Source: Pisaster brevispinus (Eukaryota; Echinodermata; Asteroidea; Forcipulatida; Asteriidae). From it: a stretch of DNA of 64,000 bases. Position 1 is the first letter of the stretch. Each line of letters opens with the position of its first letter. Position numbers and translations under genes: made by a program. The notes under the pieces were generated by a model, which saw only the letters and a program-made list of their open reading frames with translations, did not search any database and had not been told where the DNA came from. The DNA is taken from the NCBI GenBank assembly GCA_023634235.1, contig JAMKCF010000013.1, positions 9,337,827-9,401,826 on the forward strand. The letters are read 5' to 3'. Below, piece after piece: positions 29,108 to 38,348 of the stretch.

Positions 29108-32100
29108 TTAATCTTCAGAACCAGTTGCATTTTTAGTAATACATTCAAGGAACACTTGGAAGTTATGACTTATTTCTTGGAGTGACCCAGAAATATGTCG
29201 GAAAACTTCCAAGTGTTCCTTGTCAATCTTTATTTGTTCACGCTGTAGTACAAGGCGTTCCTCTTCCAATTTAACAAGGGTAGGCAGTTCCCTTTCTTTG
29301 GGGCACCTGGTTGAAGAGGGTGCAGGTGTTTCTTCCGTCTCTGCCTCTGAAATGTCCTCCATGGATGCAGAATCAGATTGGGCATCCACTGCAATCTTTT
29401 CCCCTTCACTTATTACTGGAATATATAAAAAGAAGCGGAAAACTGCTAAATTATCATTTAGTGCCAATAAATATTCTCACTGTCAGTAATTTTCTCACAA
29501 AATTGTTTTTGGAGTTTTAACTTGTATCAGTTTGCATCATTTACAATTTTATACAAATAATTGTTTTTCATTCTTGCAATAGTAAAACTATTTTCATTCG
29601 TTGAAAGATGGAATGTTCCATTAAACTTGGCGTTATTGAATGGAACATTCCATCTTTCAACAAATGAAAATATTCCTACTATTGCATGAGTAAAGAACAT
29701 TTATTGTTTGTTGTATACAACAACCAAGTAAATATTTGTCATGAAAAGCCATCATGAGCTTCTTGATTGCTCTCATTTTCTCTCATTGCTCTTCATTTAT
29801 ATTGTTTGTGGTGGGGAGAGGATTGGGTTGAGCCTGCTGAAAAAAACAGAGAAACTATAGGTACCATTTGCTATCAAGTCCATGACTTCCACATCATCAC
29901 TCGGCCTGGCTTGTGGGATTGGGTCTGATTCTCCATCAGTTTGGGACACGATGCCATCCTTTGCTACTGGTGCCAGCGCCTCCAACACTTTATTTAAAAC
30001 CTTGTTCTCTGGGGGCTTCTTGCCTCCTCCTGCAAAAATAAAATAAAAATACTTTTACAAGTAAAGTAATAGCTATATAATAGCTATAAATATTTATTAA
30101 AAAAATACCCATTTTGAAAAGATCCACATGTGTTTGATTTTTTATCAACAAGGCTTTATACAATTTCTCATAATAAAAATTACTTATTGTTTAATTAATG
30201 ATGTAGAGTTATTCATTATTCATAAATACCCCAGACAGTTTCGCTATTCCTATTGGTAGAGAGCATGTCACGTGGGGGTGTTTAAACGGCTGATAAAGAC
30301 ATACCTGGAACTGTTTAAAACCGGCTGGCTTCGCGTGTTGGGCACGCAAGCTCATGTCTGCCAATTTAATTACGCGGAACGCAATATATAGCTATTATAG
30401 TACCAGCGCGTAATCTATTTTTACACGTGAGTACACACAACCCAACGCACACCAAACATAACTTTTAAAAAGTTTTTAAAAAAATGTACAAACTTCGAAA
30501 ATTCGCTGCGAAGCAGATTGTCACAGATTGTCTGTAACATTTTTTCGCTTTTTATTTTAACAAAAGGGCATTTATGAACGGGAATAAAAGAGTGGCGAGG
30601 AGTTCTTAAACGGCCGTTTAAGAACTCCTCGGCTCGGGCCTTTATCGCATGGCCACGACCCTGCCGGTTTTAAACGGCCGTTTAAGAACTCCTCGCCACT
30701 CTTTTATTCCCTTAATAAAACTGCACCTCCATCCCTCCCCAAAATAGATAATTTTAAAAGCATCATCCTAAAAAAACCAAAATGTGTCATAGTTGAAGGT
30801 ACATCCTTTTTTTATTTTAAATTTTATTTTTATTAAATAAATAAAGCTGTGCTTACCAGTTCGGTTACAGTCCCTGTGATACGCTCGAGCATCACATGAA
30901 ATGGTCTGCCACTTCTTTCGGATTTTCTGCCAGTCCCGTAGCCCTGGTAGGACGTCAGTGCCACTGCACTGACGTCCTGGGTATAAAGCTTCTCTACAAT
31001 GCGAACCAATTTTTGACTAATGTTTTTTTATATTTTTACCTGATTTAAGAAGCTGAAATTCTCTTGTTATATTCTTCATGGCCATAACTACACTTTTGAT
31101 GCATCAAAAAATAACAAATATATTCATGGATGATATTATTCCAGAAATTAAATCGCACATCCACGCTAACGTTTTAAACATCGTGTACCGATTGACGAGT
31201 AAGCACGTGTGCGCATGTGCGAAATGCATAGCGGTTCCATCGACTTCCGGGTCAACGCACCTTGTAGCGCGAACGAAAGTAGTCTAGGTGCAAGACTTTG
31301 TGTGACGAACTTGCTATGGGCGCGCTTGCGTGTGAGTATTCATAAACGGAGTCTGAACAGAAAGTTACAGAGGAGACGTCAATTTCCATTTTATTTTCGC
31401 AAATAATGTCATCCAAGGATAAAATCAACGATTCTAAGCCCATCAGGCTGATAGTTCAGGGCACCAGGAATATGTGAGTAAAGCTTCAGCTTCACCAATA
31501 AGGTAAAAATATTTTAAAATGTTGGTATACAATTTTTCGCATTGCTACGGTAGGCTTATACCCTGGACTCCGTCGCGTTTGTATGCAACGGAGGAGTCCA
31601 ACCTGGGCTACCAGTCCCGCAGACTGCATCCGTTCTCCACAAGAACACTACTACACATCTTCAAGTAGTGGGCCTTGGTTTTCTCCACGTTGGCATTGCT
31701 TTTGTTGCTTGTGCCCACAAGCTTGTGTCTATTTTGCATCACAAACTCGACTAGCATGCTTATTTCTTCAAAAGACCAATTACCGGCTCCATTCTTGGCA
31801 ATTAGGACCTAGCCTTCTCAGCATTAGGACCTAGCCTTCTCAAACAATCAACTTAGGCCTCCGTTATTGCACTTTTGCAGCGGGGCCTACACCAATGCAC
31901 GAACAAACTACACTAAAATTAATTATGCCTTCTAAATTCCTCGCTGTATTTTGTATTAAACTAACACTGAGTAACACGTTCCTTCCGTTGGTGGTGATCG
32001 GTGATATTATAAGCTTACTTAGTTTGAAATCGTTTACCGAAAGTGACGGGAAGAATACTATCCAAATGACATCGGCTACAGGATTATTTGACAAATTTAC

Positions 32101-32146
32101 CTAGATACGTATAATACTTACGTGTTTTTGAGCTTGCAGACGACAT
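29108..32146 (-). CDS. Harbinger SANT/Myb-like DNA-binding protein
   Basis: In Harbinger elements this partner binds DNA and helps the transposase enter the nucleus and reach the ends. Minus-strand exons: first coding piece 32146-32122 (MSSASSKT), a SANT-like piece 31016-30857 ending in LRDWQKIRKKWQTISCDAR and then YHRDCNRT, an exon 30029-29865 giving GGGKKPPENKVLNKVLEALA, and a last exon 29415-29108 with a charged, probably coiled-coil tail (KLEEERLVLQREQIKIDKEH). The last three join in phase, and the TGGG turn after the Myb helices is typical. The phase between the first piece and the SANT exon does not fit, so a middle exon is missing or broken; an open piece at about 31080-31041 may belong to it. 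Confidence 0.65.
29578..29690. mobile_element. Palindromic MITE (GAAAGATGGAATGTTCCA)
   Basis: TTGCAATAGTAAAACTATTT, TTCATTCGTTGAAAG and GATGGAATGTTCCA are mirrored in order on the right arm. A diverged relic of the same motif lies near 51990-52020. It sits in an intron of the SANT/Myb-like gene. Confidence 0.75.
30580..30710. mobile_element. Palindromic MITE with an inner 36-bp perfect palindrome
   Basis: The arms GGGAATAAAAGAGTGGCGAG and its complement enclose two copies of AAACGGCCGTTT. The left one is part of a perfect 36-bp palindrome at 30597-30632 built on CGAGGAGTTCTTAAACGG. Confidence 0.8.
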
Positions 32147-32524
32147 TTTACTAAAAGATTTCGGAGCCAAAAAGTTGCACCAAAACGATCTGCCAATCAA
32201 CCATCTTGAATTTGCTGTGAGAGCGTGAGAAAACGAGTGCGCCCGACGGCCGTTTACGTTTGGAATTAGAACAACAACACAACAGTCGTCACATGAGAGA
32301 AACGCAGCCTCGTCCAATAAATTACAAACGGTGTTATCGTATTATTGTTCGTCGTGCGTAAAGATAGGATTAATCTTGCTTAGGACGGGTTTGGTGAAAT
32401 CGATCATAGGACGCATCCTAGCTAGGATCGATCTTAAGGCTGGGACTCGTCCTAAGTGCTAAGATTAATCCTAAGTTAGGAAGAGTTTGGTGAAATCGAC
32501 GGCATGATCGATCATGGGCGATCC

Positions 32525-32836
32525 CAACCTCTTCCCCAGGGTGTGTCGAGCAGTACGAGGTTGACTGCTCTCTCACCCTGGTATTGGAACATTTGCATAT
32601 CCAAACATTTAGGATACGTATGCAAATTAGAATAGTCTGGCTGCATATCGAAATTCACATCTTCGCCATATTCTCGTGGTCCGGTACCAGATTTAGTAGC
32701 TTGTATGTATTGGAATCATGTACATGTGCTAATGTAATGTTGTTGTCTAATCAGGGTCCAAGTGAGGAGTTTCCATCCCAGAGTTTACTATTTACAAACA
32801 TGGTTGGACATAAAGTAAACCATGGGGACGAGGTTG
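32525..32836. mobile_element. MITE with CAACCTC ends and 9-bp duplication, second copy
   Basis: It closely matches 17820-18115 throughout and is flanked by its own duplication GGGCGATCC (32516-32524 and 32837-32845). Two independent 9-bp duplications fix the family's ends and duplication length. Confidence 0.88.
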
Positions 32837-32891
32837 GGGCGATCCCAACTATTGTTACGTCCCAACTTTAACACTCAAGTTGGGACCAGTC

Positions 32892-32994
32892 CATCCTCTT
32901 TCCCAGGGGTGATCGATCTCGCTGCGCCATTTTCCGCCAGCATGCCTTGCTCAAGAGGTATCGATACGGCGCGCTGCCCATGGTAGAGAGGCTG
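32892..32994. mobile_element. 103-bp CATCCTC/CAGCCTC family member
   Basis: It starts CATCCTCTTTCCCAGGGG and ends as the complement of CAGCCTCTCTACCATGGG. GGACCAGTC flanks it at 32883-32891 and 32995-33003. It is an internally deleted member of the family described at 36097. Confidence 0.75.
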
Positions 32995-33033
32995 GGACCA
33001 GTCCAGCCTCGCTACGATGGGCAGCGCGCCGTA

Positions 33034-33375
33034 TGCGTATTTCTTTTCTTTTTTTCCAGGACGAACGTGGGCAATTAATGATAAATGGGCGTAGTAAACT
33101 TTACATTTCCCTTTGCACATGCGTACTTGGACGTAATAGTTGTGGGTTGAAACACACTCGAGAATAATATTTACCTGTAATCGTGGACACGATTCAAGCT
33201 TTAGATCAGAGCAAGCGCTCCCAGCTGTACAATTCGCCACCATGCCTGCCTCCGTTGTCGTCGACATGTGTCCGAAAGTAAAACTTATTGAAGAGTACGC
33301 ATGCGCGAGGGTATTTTACGGTCAAACACGCCCATTTTATGTTAATAGCCCACGTTCGTCCTGGGGAAAAAATAT
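33034..33375. mobile_element. MITE with CCAGGACGAACGTGGGC arms
   Basis: The left arm CCAGGACGAACGTGGGC is mirrored at about 33345-33365. The repeated flank CGCCGTA (33027-33033, 33376-33382) is a likely target duplication inside the outer element. Confidence 0.65.
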
Positions 33376-33408
33376 CGCCGTATCGATACTTCTCGTCACT
33401 AACCCCTG

Positions 33409-33518
33409 GGGTGCGTTTTCGCGATCGTAACCAATAACTGTTTCGGTCAATGGCCAGTGATTAACCAATGGCAAGTTCAACCGAAACAGTAATTGGTTAC
33501 GACCGCAAAAACGCACTC
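33409..33518. mobile_element. 110-bp MITE with GGGTGCGTTTT ends
   Basis: GGGTGCGTTTTCGCGATCGT at the left faces the complement of GAGTGCGTTTTTGCGGTCGT. CTG is present on both sides, and removing the element restores CCCCTGGTAG, as in the undisturbed copy at 36145. Confidence 0.7.
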
Positions 33519-33865
33519 CTGGTAGTGATGTATTGAAAAACAACGCTGATTGGCTCCCAATGGTGACTACTTTGCGTGCACGCTTGTTAAAAACTTTCGA
33601 GCGCATGTCATAGATATAGAATATAATACCTAGATCGGCCGCGCGTACATACGCGGGTTCTGGCATGTGCGCAGCCATTGGTACCAAGCGGTCACGTGCT
33701 GGTGGTCAAAATATTGAACGCGCACTAGACGTGACGTGACGACACGTGACGTGACTAGACGTGACGTTTACGTTTAAAGTGGTGTTATAGTATAGCAAAA
33801 ATAATTTTGGTTTAATTTCGTGACTTTCCTCCAGCCGAACTATTCATACAATTTAAGGCTAAAGG

Positions 33866-34420
33866 ATGGTTGCAAATTGCTCTGCAGCCATAATGTCTTA
33901 GCAGAGAAAAGAGAAAGGGGCCCGGAGTCCTTCGTAAGCTGACATACCATAGGTAAGTAGGCCTACATGTTTATTAAATTTTTTAAATTTTAGCAATTAG
34001 CTAATTACTATTGATATGAACTCCATTTCGGGTTTACTCTTTTCTTTCCTCCATCGTATGCTGTAATGATGATATTCATTGGGACTTTGGGTCTAATACT
34101 ACTCTAGGCTATAGTCTAGAGTGTTTGTTGCACGGTAATGAATGGGTTTATACGGTGCGATAGTATTATTGAGTAGTGGTTGTGATTTTAGTCGTTGTTT
34201 AATTAAACTCCTCTCAAGTGATACGTACATTGTTTTGTTTAATGCTTGTAAAGAAAAACTCCATTTAAATTTTAAATAATTGTTATTTCACTCCAATTTC
34301 CCCATGAAGACTCAAAACTGATGCGCGAGTGGGTTCATCGGATAAAAAGGATGCTCCCGAACGGTAGAAAATGGAGTCCAACTGCACAAGACCGGCTTTG
34401 CAGCGACCATTTTGCACTTT
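33866..34420 (+). pseudogene. THAP-domain remnant of a P-type transposase
   Basis: The first piece (33866-33956) starts MVANCSA and reaches KGPGV only with a frame change. It ends before GTAAGT, like the first THAP exon with its leading cysteines. The second piece, after an AG near 34312, reads MREWVHRIKRMLPNGRKWSP and then LCSDHF, which matches the later THAP zinc-finger region (invariant Trp, Pro, and final Cys and His). THAP fingers bind DNA in P transposases and in host THAP proteins. No catalytic domain follows. The 8-bp duplication around the enclosing element supports transposon origin. Confidence 0.55.
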
Positions 34421-34866
34421 GCTGACCCTGACTGTTTACATTGTAAAATGATGGAGCAGGATTTGAAGACAAATAATTTAGATAATACCAGATTAAATGG
34501 TATCAACTCAAATTGGGGAGGGGGAACCTTTTTTGTCATTATCTTCAAAACTCTATCGGCGACATCCGCTGGGTTTTTCCTGTTCGCATCATAAGGGGTT
34601 GTGTCCGACAATTCTGTCTGACGAAGTTTCAGGAGGTGCATAGCCTCGATTGATCTTATTTCGGCAGGCTTTATGTTAGTTTTAATGGCCTTTGGCCGGC
34701 TCACGTATAATTTCTGTTGATAGTTTTTTACTACTGTTCTTGTATTTTTCAGTGTATATTCCATTTTTAAATATTCTGAAATAATTGTTAACATCTGTAC
34801 TTTTTACTATTGTAATGCGCATCTGTACATATTTTGTTTTATGAAACTTGCGCATATGAATAAATT

Positions 34867-34891
34867 ATTAGATTAGATTAGATTAGATTAG
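34867..34891. repeat. ATTAG x5 pentanucleotide tail
   Basis: Five perfect ATTAG units follow a sequence ending in CATATGAATAAATT. This looks like the simple-repeat 3' tail of a LINE inserted in the P-like element. Confidence 0.6.
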
Positions 34892-34949
34892 AATTATTTA
34901 TTCAGCCAACGTTAAAAAGTTAAAAAACAAAAACATCGGAAATTGTAGT

Positions 34950-35250
34950 GCAACTCGAGCTCTTTAAATTTTACATTATAACTGTAATGGTCTGTTTTAT
35001 GGGTTACCCGACTCTCTTCTTGTTAAAACTTCAACGGTTTCAAAACTCTGCTGCAAGACTTGTTACTTATACTCGTTCACATGAACCCATTTCTAGAGCA
35101 ACGTTTAGCGCAGGCCTAATTACCCTCCAAACTGATATAATAATACGTAATTGCTGTGTTTTCTTTAATTGTATAGTTCAAATTATGCACGGTCAACGTG
35201 CACACGGCAGTGTTTTTATGCTACTACCGGTGAAACATAAATGACTAGCC
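34950..35250 (+). pseudogene. CR1-like LINE RT C-terminal fragment
   Basis: NGLFYGLPDSLLVK in one frame is followed after a frameshift by LQRFQNSAARLVTYTRSHEP. This is the characteristic CR1-clade RT C-terminal region. The fragment is short and broken. Confidence 0.7.
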
Positions 35251-35594
35251 CGTGTTATACTTACACCTTTGTGCTTATGTTGAGTTTATGAATCTTGCTT
35301 TTTGTCATTTATCCAAGAAATGGGTCTTTAAATTGTGCACAAACCTGTCAAAAAATATAGCCCACCGTGTGTTTAAGGACTATTCTCCATGTTCATCTTG
35401 TGCGATACCACAAGCACGTGACTTTTTAGCACGTCCATAAAGAACCAGGATTTTTTGTGTACGGCTTATGGCGCGTATGTACGCGCGGCCGATCTAGGTA
35501 TTATATTCTATATCTATGCACGTGACCGCTTGGTACCAATGGCTGCGCACATGCCAGAACCCGCGTATGTACGCGCGGCCGATCTAGGTATTAT

Positions 35595-35748
35595 ACGCCT
35601 CTCTTAATATTTATGCATGAGGTACGTCACAATGCTAACCCAAAACGAGGCCATGGGCGCAGCCACTGCAAGTGGCGGCGGACGTGCGCCTATAGCCTCA
35701 TTTTGGGTAAGAACTATGACGTCATGCATAAATATTAAGAGAGGCGTA
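35595..35748. mobile_element. TA-type MITE with CGCCTCTCTTAATATTTATG arms
   Basis: CGCCTCTCTTAATATTTATG at the left is mirrored exactly at the right, with TA at each junction. It interrupts the right terminal repeat of the P-like element. Confidence 0.8.
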
Positions 35749-35750
35749 TA

Positions 35751-35957
35751 GACCGTATTGAATAACCCCTTTGTTGCTATGAAAGTTGTCATCTTGTAGG
35801 GAAAACCGTGTGCGCGTCTAAACAGCCGCGTACATCAATGAAGCACGCAGCGTTCCCGGTTTGATTTCTACGGTAACACACGCACACCATCACGCACACG
35901 CTAGACGCCATGTTGTAGGGCAGATATTTGAATGGTGACGTCATATTCAATACGGTC
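35751..35957. mobile_element. TA-type MITE with GACCGTATTGAATA ends
   Basis: GACCGTATTGAATA is mirrored by TATTCAATACGGTC. Removing this and the neighbouring MITE restores GGTATTATATTCTATATC, the exact complement of the P-like left end. Confidence 0.8.
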
Positions 35958-36096
35958 TATATTCTATATCTATGGCGCATGTATGGCGCTTGTAGGACGC
36001 TTAGTACGCGCGTGTGAAAATGCAAGTATTTTGACGCGATTCCATTCCAATGAATCTGTTTTTACACAGTCACCCTTAACTGCATACAGTAAAGCC

Positions 36097-37008
36097 CAGC
36101 CTCGCTACCATGGGCAGCGCGCCGTATCGATACCTCTCGTCACTAACCCCTGGTAGGGATGTACTGAAAAACAACACTGATTGGCTCCCAAGGGTGACCA
36201 CATTGCGTACACGCTGGTTAAAAACTTTCGAGCGCATGTATGGCGCTTGTAGGACGCTTAGTACGCGCGTGTAAAAATGCAAGTATTTTGACGCGTTTCC
36301 ATTTCAAATGAATCACGTTTTTACACGGTCACCCTAAACTCAACCTCGTTCCCAGGGGTGATCGATCTCGCCGCGCCATTTTTCCCAGCATGCCTTGCTC
36401 GATCATAACCCCTGGAATTGGTTCATTAAAATGTGCTAGAATCTAGCACATTTTAATTATGCAGTGATCGATCCACTCCACGCGCCCGCTCAATACAGTA
36501 ACACGCAAAAGAGGCATCAAGTCAAACAGCAACTGGTCCCCTGTCATTCTTCGGAGAACTTGTATCTAACTGTGTGCAGTTTTAGGGTAACCGTGTAAAA
36601 ACATGATTCATTTGAAATGGAATCGCGTCAAAATACTTGTATTTTCACACGCGCGTACTAAGCGTTCTACAAGCGCCATACAAGCGCTCGAAGGTTTTTA
36701 ACAAGCGTGCACGCAAAGTAGTCACCCCGTGGGAGCCAATCAGCGTTGTTTCTCAGTACATCCCTACCAGGGGTTAGTGACGAGAGGTATCGATACGGCG
36801 CGCTGCCCATGGTAGCGAGGCTGCCCTAAACTGCATGCAGTTAGACTATCACAAAATCAAAGAAGAATGACAGAGGACCAGTTGCTTTTTGACTTGATGC
36901 CTCTTTTACGGGTTACCGTACTTGAGCGCGCATGAGAGCAAGGCAGAGCAAGGCATGCTGGGGAAAAAATGGTGCGGCGAGATCGATCACCCCTGGGAAC
37001 GAGGATGA
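36097..37008. mobile_element. CAGCCTC-family element with 9-bp duplication
   Basis: It starts CAGCCTCGCTACCATGGG and ends CCCCTGGGAACGAGGATG, flanked by AGTAAAGCC (36088-36096 and 37009-37017). Without its own nested insertion (36341-36823) it is about 420 bp. The target was the left end of the TA-type MITE at 37011-37153. Confidence 0.85.
36341..36823. mobile_element. Second CAACCTC-family element nested in the first
   Basis: It starts CAACCTCGTTCCCAGGGG and ends CATGGTAGCGAGGCTG, flanked by CCCTAAACT (36332-36340 and 36824-36832). Its 250-bp right part is an inverted copy of the host element's left part (36097-36340), so the locus can form a long hairpin. Confidence 0.85.
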
Positions 37009-37010
37009 GT

Positions 37011-37153
37011 AAAGCCCGGTTCATACTTCACGCGAATCCGAACGCGAAGCGAATTTCTGTGACGTTGACAATGAATACGCGCAGTTTCTCCATTGTTGAC
37101 GCAATAAAATTCGTTTCGCTTTTGCTTTCGCATGAAGTATGAACCGGGCTTTA
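37011..37153. mobile_element. TA-type MITE with AAGCCCGGTTCATACTTC ends
   Basis: The arms AAGCCCGGTTCATACTTC and its complement are perfect and flanked by TA. The copy is split by the 912-bp element, which inserted into its left arm. Confidence 0.8.
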
Positions 37154-37322
37154 GACTATCACAAAATCAAAGAAGAATGACAGAGGACAGTTGCTTTTTG
37201 ACTTGATGCCTCTTTTACGGGTTACCGTACTTGAGCGCGCGCGTAGAACGGATCGGCCCAGGCCTAAAAAAATGTGCTAGATTCTAGCACATTTTAATGA
37301 ACCAATTCCAGGGGTTATGATC

Positions 37323-37826
37323 ATAGAGTTATATAAGGAGTACAGGGCGCACTGGTAATGCTACGTGCACAAACCATAGATCCCCTGTCGTGGCGGCCGG
37401 AAAGTTGCTTTAGGAAGTGCGTTCCGCGTTGTGCAAAGGGTCTATACGAATTACGCGGTGTGCTTGCTAAATACACATTATGCGGTCTAAAAAAAAAGCG
37501 GCTGTATTAAAGTTGTTTCGTGGGGTTTAGGTTATTTGTTAATAGAGGATGAACACACACACATGCCACGATCACGATTTATTGTCCAAAGTGAAGGAAT
37601 AATATTCTAAAATATTATATTTATTCGGGGATTATTTAGTACTATAAACGGTCTTCACTGGCATTCATAAATTTCACAGTAAACCCTTTCATTGTTAACC
37701 ATTGCTCTGTTGCAACATGCACAAATACTTTAGACGTTGTTTTTGACTACTTAAGAAATGGCCGCCGCGCTGCCCTATAGTCGGGCCGCGTGCGATTTTT
37801 GTTTCCGTACTCTCTAACTCCATGAT
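37323..37826. mobile_element. 504-bp insertion flanked by GGTTATGATC
   Basis: GGTTATGATC flanks the segment at 37313-37322 and 37827-37836. Weak inverted ends (ATAGAGTTATATAAGGAGTAC; complement CATGGAGTTAGAGAGTAC) suggest a 9-10-bp-duplicating transposon. No ORF of note. Confidence 0.6.
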
Positions 37827-37897
37827 GGTTATGATCGAGCAAGGCATGCTGGGAAAAAATGGCGCAGCGAGATCGATCACCCCTGGGAACGAGGATG

Positions 37898-38348
37898 ATC
37901 AATGGTCCCAATTCGCTCGGTCCCAGCGGCCTATAGACCTTTCCATTGTTGATAAACAAACAGCGCTGGTTGGCATGGCCCGCCGAATGTTAGTAAAACG
38001 TTCAATCGTGTTAACAGATGTTTCAACCAAATGCAACATTTTCGGCAAACTTCTAATTAAATAAAATACCTCCTATGATCAGTTGCTTTGTTTCCAATAA
38101 ATTCAACACTATTTTTTTATATTTGTGTAACATTGTTACAAACTATAGCTATCTGTTTTTGTTTTGCATCTATGGCTTTCCATAGTTTTCCAGCCAGGGT
38201 TGGCAAAATCTTGGGCTGTGACGTTGCAAAAGGCGCTGGGGACCAGCGAATGGTCCCAACTATAAATTTGAAGCACGCCCTCTATAGACGTCTACAAAGC
38301 ATACAGTTGACATACTGACATAGCCGTTACAGTTACACTTTTGAATAA
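37898..38348 (+). promoter_or_regulatory. MTAP upstream region with an inverted repeat
   Basis: ATGGTCCCAATTCGCTCGG at 37903 is mirrored near 38235-38262 (CCAGCGAATGGTCCCAAC), marking a small transposon just upstream of the MTAP start. The remaining sequence up to 38348 should hold the 5' untranslated region. No clear TATA box or other element stands out. Confidence 0.4.

Larger units (their letters stand above)
24990..32500. mobile_element. PIF/Harbinger DNA transposon with two genes
   Basis: The left end reads CCGATTTCACGAAACGCTAG and the right end is the complement of CCGTCGATTTCACCAAACTC. Both are followed by subterminal repeats of TAGGATTAATC and TTAGGACGAGT in both orientations (24990-25160 and 32360-32500). 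Between them lie a HARBI1-like transposase on the plus strand and a SANT/Myb-like gene on the minus strand, the usual Harbinger pair. The exact ends and the expected 3-bp target duplication are not clear. At least five smaller repeats have inserted inside, and the transposase carries a frameshift, so this copy is old. Confidence 0.88.
33609..35974. mobile_element. P-element-like transposon relic with 8-bp duplication
   Basis: The ends are inverted repeats starting CATAGATATAGAATATA. They extend to roughly 95 bp once two MITEs in the right arm are discounted. The flanking duplication is GCGCATGT (33601-33608 and 35975-35982); the same octamer occurs once, unsplit, at 36232-36239 in the related copy. 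Eight-bp duplications, CA ends and THAP-domain remains inside fit the P superfamily. Most transposase sequence is gone. A second right-end-like segment at 35471-35518 stands in tandem with the real right end. Confidence 0.65.
33004..37897. mobile_element. Interrupted outer copy of the CAGCCTC family
   Basis: Its ends (CAGCCTCGCTACGATGGG at 33004; CCCCTGGGAACGAGGATG ending 37897) and body match the roughly 420-bp element found inside it at 36097-37008. It is expanded to 4.9 kb by insertions at 33034-33375, 33409-33518, 33609-35974, 37011-37153 (carrying 36097-37008) and 37323-37826. I find no matching 9-bp duplication at its two ends, so the right boundary may belong to a second copy. Confidence 0.55.

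Noticed and set aside
30479..30540. Coding exon near the palindromic MITE
   Set aside because: Only short AT-rich frames; it adjoins MITE ends.
34312..34794. 160-residue minus-strand ORF
   Set aside because: It overlaps the THAP remnant on the opposite strand and LINE-like sequence; no domain of its own.
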